From Bombyx mori (lineage: Eukaryota > Arthropoda > Insecta > Lepidoptera > Bombycidae): a DNA stretch of 64,000 nt. Positions 43,990-56,735 of this stretch are shown here, in pieces (positions within the stretch are counted from its first letter, which is position 1; each line of letters starts with the position of its first letter). The notes beneath the pieces were generated by a model. The model was not told where the DNA came from. It worked only from the letters and a program-made list of their open reading frames with translations, and did no database searches. The DNA lies in assembly GCF_030269925.1 (NCBI RefSeq), contig NC_085121.1, positions 14,587,501 to 14,651,500 of the forward strand, read 5' to 3'. The translations under genes and the position numbers were made by a program.

Positions 43990-44519
43990 CAAAAAAATAA
44001 ACTCTGAAATAGGGCATTTATTCAAATTTTATTGCACCTCCAGGAAAAATGTGCCTACATAAATTTTGTTGGAGAAATACGAGGGTAATGCATGACGTGA
44101 AGTTCTTGATAAGAAAATTAAGAAATGACTTGTACTTTTGTTGAATTACATAGACGTGAAGGGATCATGATGTCGCAATCTATCTGGTGTATTAATGGAT
44201 AACATATCCATCACTATGTCTGCTTTCCCGTTATGGGAAATAGTCGTGAATATATTGTTTTATGATAGTTATTATGTAAACCATTACTATGAACACGATC
44301 GATATTTTCTGTCAGGGGGCAACGAAGTGCTGTAATTATCATTTCGTGGAAAATTGTTAATTATCGGAAAACTTTAGCTTTTGTTTTAAATTAATTATGC
44401 CTTTTTAAATTTATATTTACACATCGCCTGCTCTAAGATAAACTGCCTGCTCTAAGATAAATCATAATTTTGTAATAAGTACTTTTAAGATTTTTTTATA
44501 ATGTTCTCACGGGTCGTAG
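43990..44519. other. AT-rich DNA, nothing recognised
   Basis: No coding or repeat signature seen. Confidence 0.4.
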
Positions 44520-44765
44520 ACTCAAGTGGTGTATGACGTCTTGTGAGTCTGCACGGGTAGATACCACCACCCTGCCTATTTCTGCCGTGAAGCAGTAATA
44601 CGTCTCGGTTTGAAGGACGGGGCAGCCGTTGTAACTATACTGAGACCTTAGAACTTATATCTCAAGGTGGTTGGCGCATTTACGTTGTAGATGTGTATGG
44701 GCTCCAGTAACCACTTAACATCAGCTAGGCTGTGAGCTCGTCTACCCATCTAAGCAAAAAAAAAA
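44520..44765 (+). mobile_element. Bm1 SINE body
   Basis: Body from about TGACGTCTTGTGAGTC to CCATCTAAGC and an A-run. The head is missing. Confidence 0.85.
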
Positions 44766-45299
44766 GAACTTTAACTGACATTATACTAAAACTCCCCCAA
44801 TTCAAACTCGAAGGCACGAGTGCTTCACTGCAGAATGTTGATATCTAACCATGCGAACTAACAACGCTTCTTAGCACTATTAATTACGACTTGCCTAATT
44901 CTGTTTCGGTAACCCTCCTGTGAATTACCCGCTCACCGCCTCCAACTAGACCGGAGTCCGCAAGTTTCGCAGACATTTTCGAGTGGACAAGTCAAGTGAT
45001 AAGTTGGTAAATTGTAATCTTCTTTGAGAGCTGGAGCTCGGAGTGGCTCGCCCAGTTTCGACTTATCGGATGGCTGCTCGTTCGAGGTCCGCTTAATGGA
45101 AGAGAGGCTTCGAACTCGGCTGTTTCTAAAACTGTAGATTAAGTTAACGATCCAAGTTTGCGCGATTCGTAATTCAAACGTACATGTCGTGGATAACTAC
45201 TTTTAGTAATATTAAGACGTTGTTTTGATTATTTTAAATGATCAAGTGTTGTTTTGATAAATATCACAAAAATGTAGGGTAGACTCCGTAACGACAGAG

Positions 45300-45661
45300 T
45301 ATAAAATGGCGGTACGTGGACAGAGTCGTTTCTGTCGCCCAAAGCACGTCATCACGGATCCTCCAGATCTATTAACGGTGCTTTTAGGCACTACAAGCAC
45401 CGGTCACCGTCCTCGTCGAACCCGTCGCTTGCGACGAAGGGCTCGACGAGTAAATTAACCCTCAGACACAGCCCACTGGGTTTCTCGCCGGATCTTCTCA
45501 GTGGGTCGCGTATCCGATCCGGTGGTAGATTCTGCGAAGCACGACTCTTGCTAGGGTTGGTGTTAGCAACGTCGTCAGGTTTGAGCCACGTGAGCTCACC
45601 TACTTGTTAAGGTTATGCTGGAATAACCTCTCAAGGCTACCAGCATAGGTAGGAAAAAAAA
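45300..45661 (+). mobile_element. BMC1-like LINE 3' end
   Basis: Plus-strand 3' region with CTTGCGACGAAGGGCTCGAC, CTCAGTGGGTCGCG, GTGGTAGATTCTGCG and a final A-run. The assignment to the L1-like family BMC1 is from memory. The GATCCGGTGGTAGATTC block is shared with the Jockey tails. Reverse pieces of the same family lie at 46470, 49219 and 51178. Confidence 0.6.
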
Positions 45662-45664
45662 AGT

Positions 45665-45765
45665 CGTTTCATTCCGTGTCAGACAGTCATTCAGTCCGTG
45701 TCGGACGGTCGGTCCGTCTCAGTCAGTGAGTCTCAGGCAGTCAGTCAGTCGGTCTGTCGGTATGT
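45665..45765 (+). repeat. Degenerate GTCAGTCN tandem repeat
   Basis: Imperfect tetramer/octamer repeats of GTCAGTCC, GTCGGTCC and GTCAGTGA type over about 100 bases. Confidence 0.6.
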
Positions 45766-45989
45766 TGGAACGAAACTGTCGGTTTACCCTGTCATTGTGA
45801 CAGCTGTGTGTGTAGAGTTTCAATAATTATTATTCAATAAGTTTTATTGACTAAACTGAGTTCAATCGAATTCGAGTGATGACTGAAAATACCGCTCAGC
45901 CATATCTGTCGGCGCGCCGGCATATATACACAAGACGGATGTGTTTCCTTAAATAAGATGTAAAATTAAAACCGTCGATCTGACGACGA

Positions 45990-46211
45990 TCGAAACGACT
46001 GGTCTTGCGAGGAATGTTCTGGATGATTGTAGAGATGTCAAATCGGCTATAAAAGCATTGCAGAAATGACACGAAGGCAGTTAGTAATCGGATCTACTCG
46101 AAGCGAAACGAAAGAAGTAAATTACGAATTGTAAGGTGTTCTAAATGCTTAATACAGTTTGATTTGTGCTCCGGTAAAAGTTTTAATTTTCCCGAGCCCC
46201 AGCGCGTAACA
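45990..46211 (+). repeat. Partial LTR of the TGTTACG family
   Basis: Shares with 47640-47847 the TATA-like CGGCTATAA, the AGTAATCGGA and CTACTCGAAGCGAAAC blocks and the end CCCAGCGCGTAACA. The left half is missing or diverged. Confidence 0.7.
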
Positions 46212-46469
46212 ATAATAAGGCTATGCTCTGGCACAATCTGCTTGTCACTTTCATTTTATTGTGCCCCATGTAGACTATGTATGTATGTCTAATTGTATAC
46301 ATTTACAAGTTTATATATTGTTGAATTATTTTACTAATGACTCGAATTCCACATATATTATGTATGTGTATTAATTTGTACCTGCAACTGCTGTTTGGGG
46401 CCAGCGTCTAATAGGAATTTCTTTTACTGAGCGAGGGAAATTACTCTGTAGACCGACGGTCCAAGTTTT

Positions 46470-46745
46470 TTTTTCCCCAAACCAACTTCTAGTAACCTCA
46501 GGAGCTTCACCAAATGCTTAGGAGAGTTCATTAGGATCAGCCTGAAAGTCTTTGCTAAGTTCTGTCCGAGCAAGAGCAGTGCTTTGCTGAATCTACCATT
46601 GAATCAGAATCGCGACTCATTGAGAAGATCCAGCGAGAAACTCAGTGGGCTGTGTCTGCGGGCTAGATTGCGACCCCTCGCACCATCGAACGAAAACTGT
46701 GACCGGTGCTTGGAATATCTAAAAGCCGAGAGTGACTCGGGAGGA
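46470..46745 (-). mobile_element. BMC1-like LINE 3' end
   Basis: T-run, then the reverse complement of the tail at 45300-45661 (GAGAAGATCCAGCGAGAAAC, CACCATCGAACG), with divergence. Confidence 0.6.
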
Positions 46746-46888
46746 TTCGAAGTGATGTGAGCCAAATCTTATTCTTCGAAACTTGCATATTGACAAACGT
46801 ATCTTGAGAATATCTTTAGCTAGATTCAAGCATCTGTCAAATATCTTATGTTCCATGATTATCTTACGTTCAATGTTACCCTTTGTTA

Positions 46889-47002
46889 TGCTTTTTTTTT
46901 CTCAGATGGGTGGACGAGCTCACAGCCCACCTGGTGTTAAGTGGTTAACGGAGCCCATAGACATCTACAACATAAATGCGCCACCCACCTTGGGATATAA
47001 GT
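46889..47002 (-). mobile_element. Bm1 SINE 3' half, interrupted by the next Bm1
   Basis: T-run to CACCTTGGGATATAAG in reverse. It stops exactly where the T-run of the neighbouring Bm1 begins. Confidence 0.85.
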
Positions 47003-47256
47003 TTTATTTTTATTTTTATTGCTTAGATGGGTGGACGAGCTCACAGTCCACCTGGTGTTAAGTGGTTACTGGAGCCCATAGACATCCACAACGTAAATGC
47101 GCCACCCCCCTTGAGATATAAGTTCCAAGGTCTCAAGTATAGTTACAAAGGCTACTCCACCCTCCAGACCGAAACGCATTACTGCTTCACGACAGAAACA
47201 GGCGGAGTGGTGGTACTTACCCGTGCGGACTCACAAGAGGTCCTACCACCAGTAAA
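47003..47256 (-). mobile_element. Bm1 SINE body
   Basis: T-rich tail and full body in reverse to CCTACCACCAGTAAATAG. It lies directly against another Bm1 of the same orientation. Confidence 0.85.
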
Positions 47257-47458
47257 TAGCTGTATTTTCCATACTAATATATTGATATAAATGCGAAATA
47301 AGAGCTTGTTTGTCGCGCGTTTGCGTTTTAACTACTCGACCGTTGAGATTTTGCATACACGTTATTAGGGATACAGAAAATGACAAATTGCGTGAATGCG
47401 AATTGTTTGTACATTAAATCAAGCGAAGCGGTGTGTTAAATCTTGTTTTTAACTATAC

Positions 47459-47847
47459 TGTTACGCCGGTTAGAGTAACGCCATCTATCGCCGAATAGTC
47501 GAAAGAATATCGAAGGACCTAGAAGCATCTAGTAAGCTCAAGAAGTACAACGTCATCTATTGACAGCTAGCGGAAACGGGTTCTAGAAAGGTGTGGAATA
47601 TTCTCGATAATTCTAGGGATGATGTATCGGCTATAATAGAGTTGTAGGGATGGCTCGCAGTCAGTCAGTAATCGGAACTACTCGAAGCGAAACAACGAAC
47701 GGATCACCTGAAGCGAAGCGGAATAAGCGAATTGAGAGTTTTAAAGTGTTTGTTGAGTGTTTTAAAGTAAGTGTTTTAAGTGTTGAATACAGTTTTTAAG
47801 TTGTGCTTTGGTGAAATTTTATTTATCCCGAACCCCAGCGCGTAACA
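47459..47847 (+). repeat. Solo LTR with 4-bp target duplication
   Basis: A 389-bp sequence bounded by TGTTACG and CGTAACA, with a TATA-like CGGCTATAATAG in the middle, flanked by ATAC on both sides (47455-47458 and 47848-47851). There is no internal coding region next to it, so it is a solo LTR, probably Gypsy-type from the duplication length. Confidence 0.8.
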
Positions 47848-47851
47848 ATAC

Positions 47852-48280
47852 AATTTGTAATTTCATTTCGACCTTATATTTCAACCTCAACTAATGTCAA
47901 TACAGTGTCATACATCATTTACTTTAATTCAATTTTAGTAGAAATATTTATGTAGACAAAAACTTTCAACAATGTTCACCGAAGTGGATATTCGTAATAA
48001 ATTAATCCCGCTTGGCCAAGATACCGATTAACTTTCCCTAACTATCCTATCAAGACCTAATTGAGTAACCAAGTAACAAGTTTGACTTGCTACCAAAGTA
48101 TTTACGGATAGTTCTAGCACCGTTGAACTATTCACAATAAATTCGCTAGAGATAAATTTAACTATATGTATTTTATTACTAATTTTTTATTGATTTCTAT
48201 TGGAAGTATTGATTTTACTTAGTAATATCAAGTAATTTTTTTATCACTAAAAATCGATAACCTAATGAAGTCAGATTGAA
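47852..48280. other. AT-rich DNA, nothing recognised
   Basis: No coding or repeat signature seen. Confidence 0.4.
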
Positions 48281-48600
48281 GAATTTTTGGGGAGTCTATA
48301 TGGGTACGGGCCGCGTGCAAGAAAAACAAAGGTATAAATCATGGTCGGACGTATGCGAGTTTTGTAAAAAGTCACCTTATTATAAAAACATAGTGTACTC
48401 CGCATTCAGATTATGGGGATAATGAGGATATGAGCTGCCGAGAATGAACGCGGCAGTTTCAGTGCCTAGCTTAGTACTATATAGACGACAGCTCTTGGAT
48501 TCATCCAAGATGGATTCCAGATACATGACCTACCCAGGTCGGCCTGGGTCAGCCCAGGGGTAACTATAATCGTTTAGGGCTGACAATAATTCCACTAACT
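48281..48600 (-). mobile_element. Jockey-clade LINE internal fragment
   Basis: Reverse-orientation match to 10430-10690 (GGGCCGCGTG, AAAAAGTCACCTT, GCCGAGAATGAACGCGGC). It is ORF2 sequence upstream of the C-terminus and carries stops. Confidence 0.65.
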
Positions 48601-48641
48601 AAAAAAAAGTCGAATAAACTGAAAGCAAAAATTACAATATA

Positions 48642-48880
48642 TATTTTTTTTTTTTTTTTTATTGCTTAGATGGATGGACGAGCTCACAGCCCACCTGGTG
48701 TTAAGTGGTTACTGGAGCCCATAGACATCTACAACGTAAATGCGCCACCCACCTCGAGATATAAGTTCTAAGATCTCAGTATAGTTACAACGGCTACCCC
48801 ACCCTTCGAACCGAAACGCATTACTGCTTCACGGCGGAAATAGGCGGGGTAGTGGTACCTACCCGTGCGGACTCCCAATT
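48642..48880 (-). mobile_element. Bm1 SINE body
   Basis: A long T-run and the body to CCGTGCGGACTCCCAA in reverse. The head is missing. Confidence 0.85.
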
Positions 48881-49218
48881 ATTGGTTTCTAAACCAATTT
48901 ATTAACGTACATTTTTATAGAAATCCAATGAGTTTGTTTTTTAAATTCGAATTCCGGTAAAACCACATCAAACGTGTAGCGTCAAATCCCTCGGGCTAAC
49001 TCAACCAAAAGATTTTCCGATTTCACTTCAGAAATGCAGTTACCGTAAAACCTCTGAAAACTGAAAATCATAGTTTATACAACTAAATCCGCTCGAAGCC
49101 GTTACAGTAAAAGGCTAAGAGCCTCTCCGTCCACCGGTGAAATCGATTGTTCGACCCAACCACCGCTTGACACGAAAGGTGTGGGTCTAGTATTGGCATT
49201 ACGGAAAATAAATTAGAG

Positions 49219-49440
49219 TTTTTTTTGCCATCCTAATCGCCATTAGCCTAGAAGGACTATTCTCATAATGAGTGCTGGGTGAGCTCACCGGACTCAGCCT
49301 GAGACACGCTGCCTAAAATCTGCTAACATTTTCCTTACCAAGAGCAATGCTTCGTTGAATCTTCATATCTTACCCAGGCGACGGGGCAACGCAAAGTCGC
49401 CGTCGTCCTAAACATGTCTTGTCAGATCCCTCGGACCCTC
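49219..49440 (-). mobile_element. BMC1-like LINE 3' end, decayed
   Basis: A T-run, then GAGCTCACCGGACTCAGCC and AAGAGCAATGCTTCGTTGAA resemble the reversed tail at 45300-45661. A decayed Bm1 fragment (about 49580-49640) follows. Confidence 0.45.
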
Positions 49441-49683
49441 ATTGGCTTGTGACACATTGTTCTCGCGTGACGACAGAGCTAGCAGTTCGAATAGTTCTGC
49501 TATTGACATTATCTCGTAAAACTGTCGTCCGTAAACCGACTTTTCACAACAATCCATTACTTTTTTCTTGACCAAATGTGTAGAAGAGCTCGCGGCGCGT
49601 AGCGTTAAGTAGTTACCAGAGTCAATAGGTACCAACAACGTCGTCACTTAGGATGAGGTAAGGGAGTTACCGCGGTTAACACT

Positions 49684-49860
49684 ACAACCAGACGGCGCAC
49701 CTCACCCCAAGGACGCCCGGCCGACAAAGCCTTCGAGGCGAATCAAAGGTTCTGAAATGTCGGCCGTCTCTGTACGGCAGCCCGTCGGGCCAGCGAAACA
49801 GTGCCGCTGGTGACCCGGAATACCCCGCTGGACCAGAACCAGTCTACCAAGTCGGGAGCT
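49684..49860 (-). mobile_element. R1-clade LINE 3' UTR fragment
   Basis: The GGAATACCCCGCTGG and GACCAGAACCAG strings are shared with 16640-16680 and 62370-62400. GC-rich island. Confidence 0.5.
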
Positions 49861-49871
49861 TGAGGCACTAC

Positions 49872-50275
49872 GACATTTTTTTAAGCCATTCCATAACTTT
49901 TGCCGCGGGCTTTGAGCGCGACGACCGAATCAAGAAATTCTGTAACGAAAATAAAACCTAACAACCCCACTCCGCCGACCATGTAGCTCGCGTTCAACAC
50001 ATTCACACGTTGCGCTTGTCTAGTATTTGTGAATAAGCGCGCGGCGTTACGTCGCACTGCATGCGCATCATGAAAAGTCTGCCCATCTCTCTCTCGCGCG
50101 GTCTAGTGTGAAGGGAACAGTTAATGTTTTGCTTTTGTTAATATTTATAAATTATAGCGTAGTTTTATTTTATTATTGTTTTAATATTAAATTATTATTG
50201 TCTAATTTTAATTGCATAAGTTGAAAAAAAATGCTATGCAATAACTTTGCCGCGGCAGTCCCCGAACGCCATACG
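49872..50275 (-). mobile_element. MITE-like element, copy B
   Basis: Inverted and diverged copy of 11135-11545: GCGCAACGTGTGAA, CATGATGCGCATGCAG and the CCGCGGCAAAG ends all match in reverse complement. Confidence 0.7.
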
Positions 50276-50795
50276 ATTTTTTTGTTTTTTTTCTCATCAT
50301 AGAAGGTAATCTGAGCGTACGTTGTACCATACAATGCAAACTCTTGTAATGTTTCATCCAGTTTTGTAAGCATCAGTCGGAATCTTATAACACTCCACAA
50401 GCGTGTTTTTAATTTCTGTTAGGAATTATCTTTTGTGTTGTGTTATTAGTCTGACCTACAATCTGTAGATGTAAAAAGCTGATACCTTTTTTTTTAAAAC
50501 GCTATAACTCGGACAATACGAAAACGAACTAGCCAAAGCCGGAACAAGGATTTAATAAGCAATATTGACAGAATCTTAGACCATGAAACTAGTTTTGCTT
50601 GTAAAATTCCTGCATCTTTAGCTATATGAGTATAGTTTTGTGTCATTAATGTGGATAATGCTATAAATACATTCAAACGAAAAGCGACTCTATGAACACG
50701 ACGTTTAAATTTTTATTAGTACTAACCATGTTTTAATTAAGCAACAATTGGTTTCATGTAAATAGTTCGCTAAGTCTTCACAGTGTTTTTACTTT

Positions 50796-50996
50796 ACTTT
50801 TACTGGTGATAGGACCTTTTGTGAGTCCGTGCGGATAGATACCTTCACCCTGCCTATTTCTGCCTTGAAGCAGTAATGCGTTTCGGTTTGAATCATGGGG
50901 CAACCGCTGTAACTATACTTGAGACCTTAGATCTTATATCTCAAGGTGGGTGGCGCATTTACGTTGTAGTTGTCCACCCATCTAAGCAAAAAAAAA
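50796..50996 (+). mobile_element. Bm1 SINE, internally deleted
   Basis: Body from ACTGGTGATAGGACC to TTTACGTTGTAG, then a jump to TGTCCACCCATCTAAGC and the A-run. A second decayed Bm1 3' half follows at 51003-51146. Confidence 0.8.
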
Positions 50997-51177
50997 GTGT
51001 GAAGTTTGAGGGGTGGGACAGCCATGGTAATATAGGTATACAATTGAAACTTACACATCATGTATCAAGCCGCGCTGTGTTGTATATATGCTCCGGTGAC
51101 CACTTAACACGAGGTGGGTCGTGAGCTCGTTCGCCCATCTGCGAAACAATTATAAAGAATAAAAATTTACCCACCAT

Positions 51178-51365
51178 TTACTTTTCCGCGGGTAGCCTAA
51201 AAGGCTATTCCAGCAACGCCCCGACCGACGGATCAACTCACGGTCTCAACTTGAGAGAATTAGCTAACACTAGCCCTAGTAAGGGCAGTGATACGCATAA
51301 TCTACCTCAAGATCGGAATCGCGACCCACTGAGAAAATCCGGCGAGAAACTTGGTGGGCTGTACG
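51178..51365 (-). mobile_element. BMC1-like LINE 3' end
   Basis: Reverse match to the tail at 45470-45650 (GAATCGCGACCCACTGAGAA, TCCGGCGAGAAAC). Confidence 0.6.
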
Positions 51366-51559
51366 CATTATTATTATTACACATACTCTACAGTTAACAT
51401 ACATACTTGCACCTTAGCGTCTTGTCTATTCTTCAGCATAGTTCAGGTCTTTTCAATGCATATATAGGTGAAAAACTTTACGTATTTCCAGGAGTTAAGT
51501 GGTCACTGTGGCCCATGAACTTCACGACGTAAATGTCGCTACCGACCCTGGCATATGAA

Positions 51560-53500
51560 ACGGAAAACTTCAAAGTATCTAAATTAGTTTGGAATGCACG
51601 GATATTAAGCGCCAGAAACCATAACCATATATCAATGAAGTAAAATCAGATTAATTGTAATCTCGTCGCCACATCTATTCAAAATAGGATTCTATGTTTA
51701 TTTGTAAGTATTTACGAATTACTTAAGACCGATACACGAGTCTGGAAGCTTTCAAACTAATGCATTTCGTACTCTGTCAGCGGGCACGTGGTTCGAATTC
51801 GCTTTGGAATTCCTTTGAATATAACCCTTCGTAATATCAGTCCAATGAAATGTTTGAATCATGTTTTCCTATTGCAATGTCTTGTCTCTCGGCTTAGTCG
51901 ACTATCGGCTTATGTTTATTATAAGTTTAGTATTATCAGCTTAGGTTCATGGTGCTGCATCAAAATTATGACCAACCTATAATTTTAACTTATAAACTAA
52001 AATTATTAGATAACTAAAAAAATATTATAGTAAACTACATATTAAAGTTCCCTACCACCAGTAAAAGTTTCGGCGGATTTTCTGCACCGTAATACAGCTA
52101 TCAGGGCCAAATAAACGAAAAAATAATTCTTAATAGGATATGTTATAAATTTAAAAAAATAAATGTCGAAAAAGTATTTAACTATGCAATACTTTTGTAG
52201 TTTATCGGACGAACAGTTACGGAGATATCATTATGAGTCAGTGGTAGATTTTGTGGCTCGAACTGTAGGGCCAGAGCTATGTGAATTGTTTTATTTTATT
52301 ACTTTAGTGTTTATTTAGGCTTACATTGTAATAATGTTAGCCTACTAACATTTACTACTGCATTTAGTATCAGTAAAAGGGCACAAGTGTCCGAAAATTA
52401 ATCAAAGTCGCAGGAATTGGTTTCTTGGGGTCTTCCAAAAAAATCCACTGAAATCTGCGTACATTTTTACCATTTTACTGCGCTTTGATTTCATTTCATC
52501 TTGTTGCATTGCTTTTCATTTAATTGCATCTCAATTGTTTAAAATTTAAAATAATCCAGTCAACTTCCATAGTACTTTAGTTAAATGATTTTCTGATGTC
52601 ATAAATTTACCTACATAATATTTTAAATAAACACTAACAAATCGGGGTTAACATTATTTATGATAATAATAATTAGAATTAGTCTAGCTATTCAAAGGGG
52701 GAACGCTGCCAGTATCTTCGGAACTTTGCCTAAAGAGACTCCTTTTTATAATATATTTATTATTATTATTTTTTCGGTTTTTAGTTTTAGGTTCATTGTT
52801 AGATTTGATTGTCTCATATATAATTATAATAATGTCACTATATTCAACATTAATAAATACTTCTACATCCAATCTATTGTCAATCGTTGAAGCACATGAG
52901 TGTTTGGAAATCTAAATTGAAACTTTCCATTGGGAAATTCAAGACGATATTTTACAAAGTGATCCACAAAACCAACTGCATTGCAGCTACCGAACGTACC
53001 CTATTTCACTATTCCTCAACCAAATATTAGAGGCATCCGGACTGAGTGAAGTCACGTAATTTTACTTTTCCATGGAAATCCAAAACCTAATCCTGAGCTG
53101 TTAAGGTGTATAATTCTGTAGACAGAGCTAGTAATGAAACTTGGTAAATTTTATGCTAAGATTCGTAAGGCGCGGTTAAGTGATACCCTTACGACTGTAT
53201 TGGGCACTTTCCTTGGCACTAATTAGGTACTAGAGTATTAATTAAATGAAAGATTACTGTCTTCGATGTTTCTGGTTCATTCAATTTACAAGTTTGGTTA
53301 GAATCGCGTACATGTGTTTTGTTTATCTTGGATAAGAAGAAAATGAAAGAAAGAGAAAATACATCTGCATCGGTACAGTATATAGAAGACAATAGCATAG
53401 TTCTTTCATATACTTATATGTTCATGCAGTATACTTTTATACCGAGGTACAGAATTTTTACCGCATCTTCGTGTAAGCTTGAAACTATAGCAACTATGCA
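51560..53500. other. AT-rich DNA, nothing recognised
   Basis: Several short open frames on both strands (for example 51788-51982, 52660-52890) lack recognisable motifs and look like chance frames. Confidence 0.4.
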
Positions 53501-53518
53501 ATTCTTATTGCCCTTATC

Positions 53519-53770
53519 TCACGTTGTGTGGGGTCAGCGCAGCATGTTCTCGTGGGGTTGGCGCCGCGAGTCTGGTTGTAGTATTGACCGTGTGAGCCCC
53601 CCTACTCTGACCGGGTATAAGAGCGCAGGGAAGTCGTTTAGTGAGGTAGGGCCTTAAAAATATCCTTGGGTCCACGGTTTGCAGTCGCGGACAAGTCCCA
53701 CATACCACGCGCGTCCCCTAGGCACGGAGACCATGTAAGAGGTTCGGCCCAGGACCGAAAAAAAACGTGT
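53519..53770. other. GC-rich repeat-like block
   Basis: Stands out by composition, ends in GGACCG plus an A-run at 53768 like a LINE or SINE 3' end on the plus strand. Family not recognised. Confidence 0.35.
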
Positions 53771-53845
53771 TCTCGTATGATGCTGCACAGAGTTTGGCAT
53801 AAATTTTACGACTAACCGCCAGCCTTACACTAACTCTCCTTTGGT

Positions 53846-54043
53846 CCTCTCCTGCCTATTTCTGCCGTGAAGTAGTAATGCGTTTCGGTTTGAAGGGTTG
53901 AGCAGCCGTTGTAACTAAATTGAGATCTTAGAACTTATATCTCAAGGTGGGTGACACATTTGCGTTGTAGATGTCCATGGGCTCCAGTAACCACTTAATA
54001 GCAGGTGGGCTGTGAGCTCGTCCACCCATCTAAGCAATAAAAT
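53846..54043 (+). mobile_element. Bm1 SINE 3' two-thirds
   Basis: From GCCTATTTCTGCCGTGAAG through CATCTAAGCAATAAA. Confidence 0.85.
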
Positions 54044-55917
54044 ATTTATATATATACCTAGGTATATATATCCAGTAGTATATCCATTGCAAAGTGCTAC
54101 AGTGAAAAACTTTTTCTCTTTCTACTTTAGATGTATAATTTACTCCACTCGTTTCTTTTTCTACAATTTTCAATTTACAATTATAAACATTCAATTTCAA
54201 TACAATTAAATTTAAAAAAAATTTGATTTCTAAATACTTAAAAGATAAAATTATCACACTTTATTCGTAAATTGGAAACTAATGAAAACATACTCTATCC
54301 TATCTACCTTCTGTATCAGGAGAATATAGCTTGATAGCATAAATAAAGTAATAGATCAAGCTGATTCATCAAAATTCAAAGTCATTAATCAATTAGTAAA
54401 AGATGTCATAAATTGATATAAAAAACTAGTGTTTATGGTGGCAAGTGAAAATCAATATGGACTTCGCTATTGTTGCTACGCAGATCGCATTGAAATCATT
54501 TAATTAACCAATCCTCTTTGACACTATTTCGTAACCTAGTCTAGTCTTTGTCGATTAGTACCGTGTGGCAATTCACTTATAAAGTTCAACACGTGTATGC
54601 CAAAGTTCCAGTATTCTAGATACTTACACGTCATCATTATTGAAAACTTCAAGTTGATTTAGAAAGTTTCTAAAATGAATGTCCTAGCTTTTGAATTTTA
54701 ATGATCTAATTTCGGTACCCGTAAACAGGTATTGTGTCATTTATTTAGAAAGTGTTTGTATATAATATGAGTGCGATTTAGCTACATTTTTCTAAATTAA
54801 AAATTTTGATGTAGATATTATAGAAGAGTCATAATGTGTTCCTTTTGTCATCTAGACCGCTCATCAGATGTTGAGAGAATATTTGAAAATCCACCACAAA
54901 CAAACCAAACAACATACGATATACATACGATAATACCCAAAATTTGCTCTTACAGCAGCATTTTTGGCTATCGATGATGGTGATGGTAGTTATAGAACAG
55001 CTGAGTACTGGAAATGATTAATCTCTGCGTGTCAAATATTTATATGACTCAAACAATAAATATAATGTTATTGACTTTGAAACTGTAGTAGCAATCAATC
55101 GATGCGATCATGACAGTACTCTAATTCCACAAGCAAATACCACTATTTTCAAGGAAACACGTAAGAAGGACCCAAAGCCAGTCAATGTTCGATTAAAACA
55201 TTCTATGATGAAATCATATCAGCTCTACTTCCGAGACCCATAGTTTTTCAAGCTAATATATAATGATTTATTGCATAGACAACGTCATTACCAGCCCTTA
55301 AAGATTAATGGTCCGGGCCGACGTCGACTTGTGACGAAGGCAGCTGATTTGTCAAACCATAAGGTCACGCGGACCATTAGAAATTTCACGGTATTTATTA
55401 TATGTCTAGATGACCAATATCGAACACTAGGGAGTTAATGCAAGGCCAGGTGGAGAACTTTAGTGTGCATTAAAATTATTATCCAATTAAATCTTCTACC
55501 TTTTTTCTTATTGTAGGTGGCGTTTTTAAGTTTTGAATTATGATGCCTGTGGAACCAGATAAACACTTAATAGAGATGAATCATGATCTCGTTTGCAAAT
55601 TTTTAGAGAAACATAAAAAATCTTCTTCTGTCGATTTATTTTTATAATTTGACTGGTACGACTGGTTTTATAATTTGGTAGTACGACCAACTTTTTATAG
55701 TATAGATGGATCCAATATAATAGATTGGGATAAAATCATACTTTTTATTGAAGCCGAAGCCAGTGTCTAAGAAAATTAACGTTGCCTGTTAGTGAAGGCT
55801 CACAAAATACTCCGCCGCGAATACTGTGCACAGTATACTTATATATTGAAAATTGTTCTTTGTGAAACAATTGAGCTTCGTACGCTATTTTAATGAAATC
55901 ATTGGGTTTATCTAAAA
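54044..55917. other. AT-rich DNA, nothing recognised
   Basis: No credible gene. The part 54840-55400 is somewhat more balanced in composition and might be a decayed transposase, but no motif can be named. Confidence 0.35.
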
Positions 55918-56119
55918 CTAGCGACCCGCCCTCGCTTCGCTTCGGAAACATTAAAACACACAAAAAACAAAAAAAACAAAAAAAAAAGTAGCCTATGTTC
56001 ATCAGGGACAATGTCGGCTTCTAATGGAAAAAGAATTTTTCAAATCGGTCCAGTAGTTTCGGAGCCTATTCGAAACAAACAAACAAACAAATCTTTGCTC
56101 TTTATAATATTAGTATAGA
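55918..56119 (-). mobile_element. Short Helitron
   Basis: CTAG at 55918 and TATAGA (TC start in reverse) at 56119, with A and T flanks. The family end GCGACCCGCCCTCGCTTCGC is the same as at 42894 and 60791. 202 bp, non-coding. Confidence 0.85.
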
Positions 56120-56487
56120 TATTGAAAAGACAGACATAATTGGAGCAATTCATTTAAAAGTCACGATTCAGTCCCCAGAGAAATTTATATAAGAAATCGA
56201 GAATCTACTCCCTCTTCATTAGGAGTATTTGCGAATTGTTCTTTTGGCATTATTAAGCTCAATTATACTGTTCGAATTTTTTTGTGCTATGAATATCTTG
56301 TTTGTGTTACTGAAAGCCCAGTACATTGAATTCATAAACATTTTCACTTAGAAAACTGTGTCATCTAAGATTAGTTTCTCAAAGCTTTTCAAATAATAGG
56401 CAAGATGTAAAGTTTTCAGAATGAGCATTCGGCTTTCACAAATTCACTAAATACGTTAATTTTAATAAAAGTCTTAGATTTAACTAT

Positions 56488-56735
56488 TACTTTTTTTATT
56501 GCCTAGGTGTGTAGACGAGCTCACAGCCCACCTGGTGTTAAGTGGTTACTGGAAGCCATAGACATCTACAATGTAAATGCGCCACACACCATGAGATATA
56601 AGTTCTAAGGTCTCAGTATAGTTACAACGGCTGCCCCACCCTTCAAACCGAAACGCATTACTGCTTCAAGGCAGAAATAGGCAGGGCGGTGGTACCTACC
56701 TGCGCGGACTCACAAGAGGTCCTACCACCAGTAAG
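56488..56735 (-). mobile_element. Bm1 SINE body
   Basis: T-run and body in reverse to CCTACCACCAGTAAG. A 24-bp direct repeat occurs just before it (56467-56490) and again at 56791-56814. Confidence 0.85.

Noticed and set aside
53319..53657. 112-codon plus-strand frame
   Set aside because: It spans AT-rich DNA and a GC-rich repeat-like block with no recognisable domain; likely chance.
54840..55400. Decayed piggyBac-like transposase
   Set aside because: Some protein-like wording in several frames, but no catalytic motif or termini could be identified.
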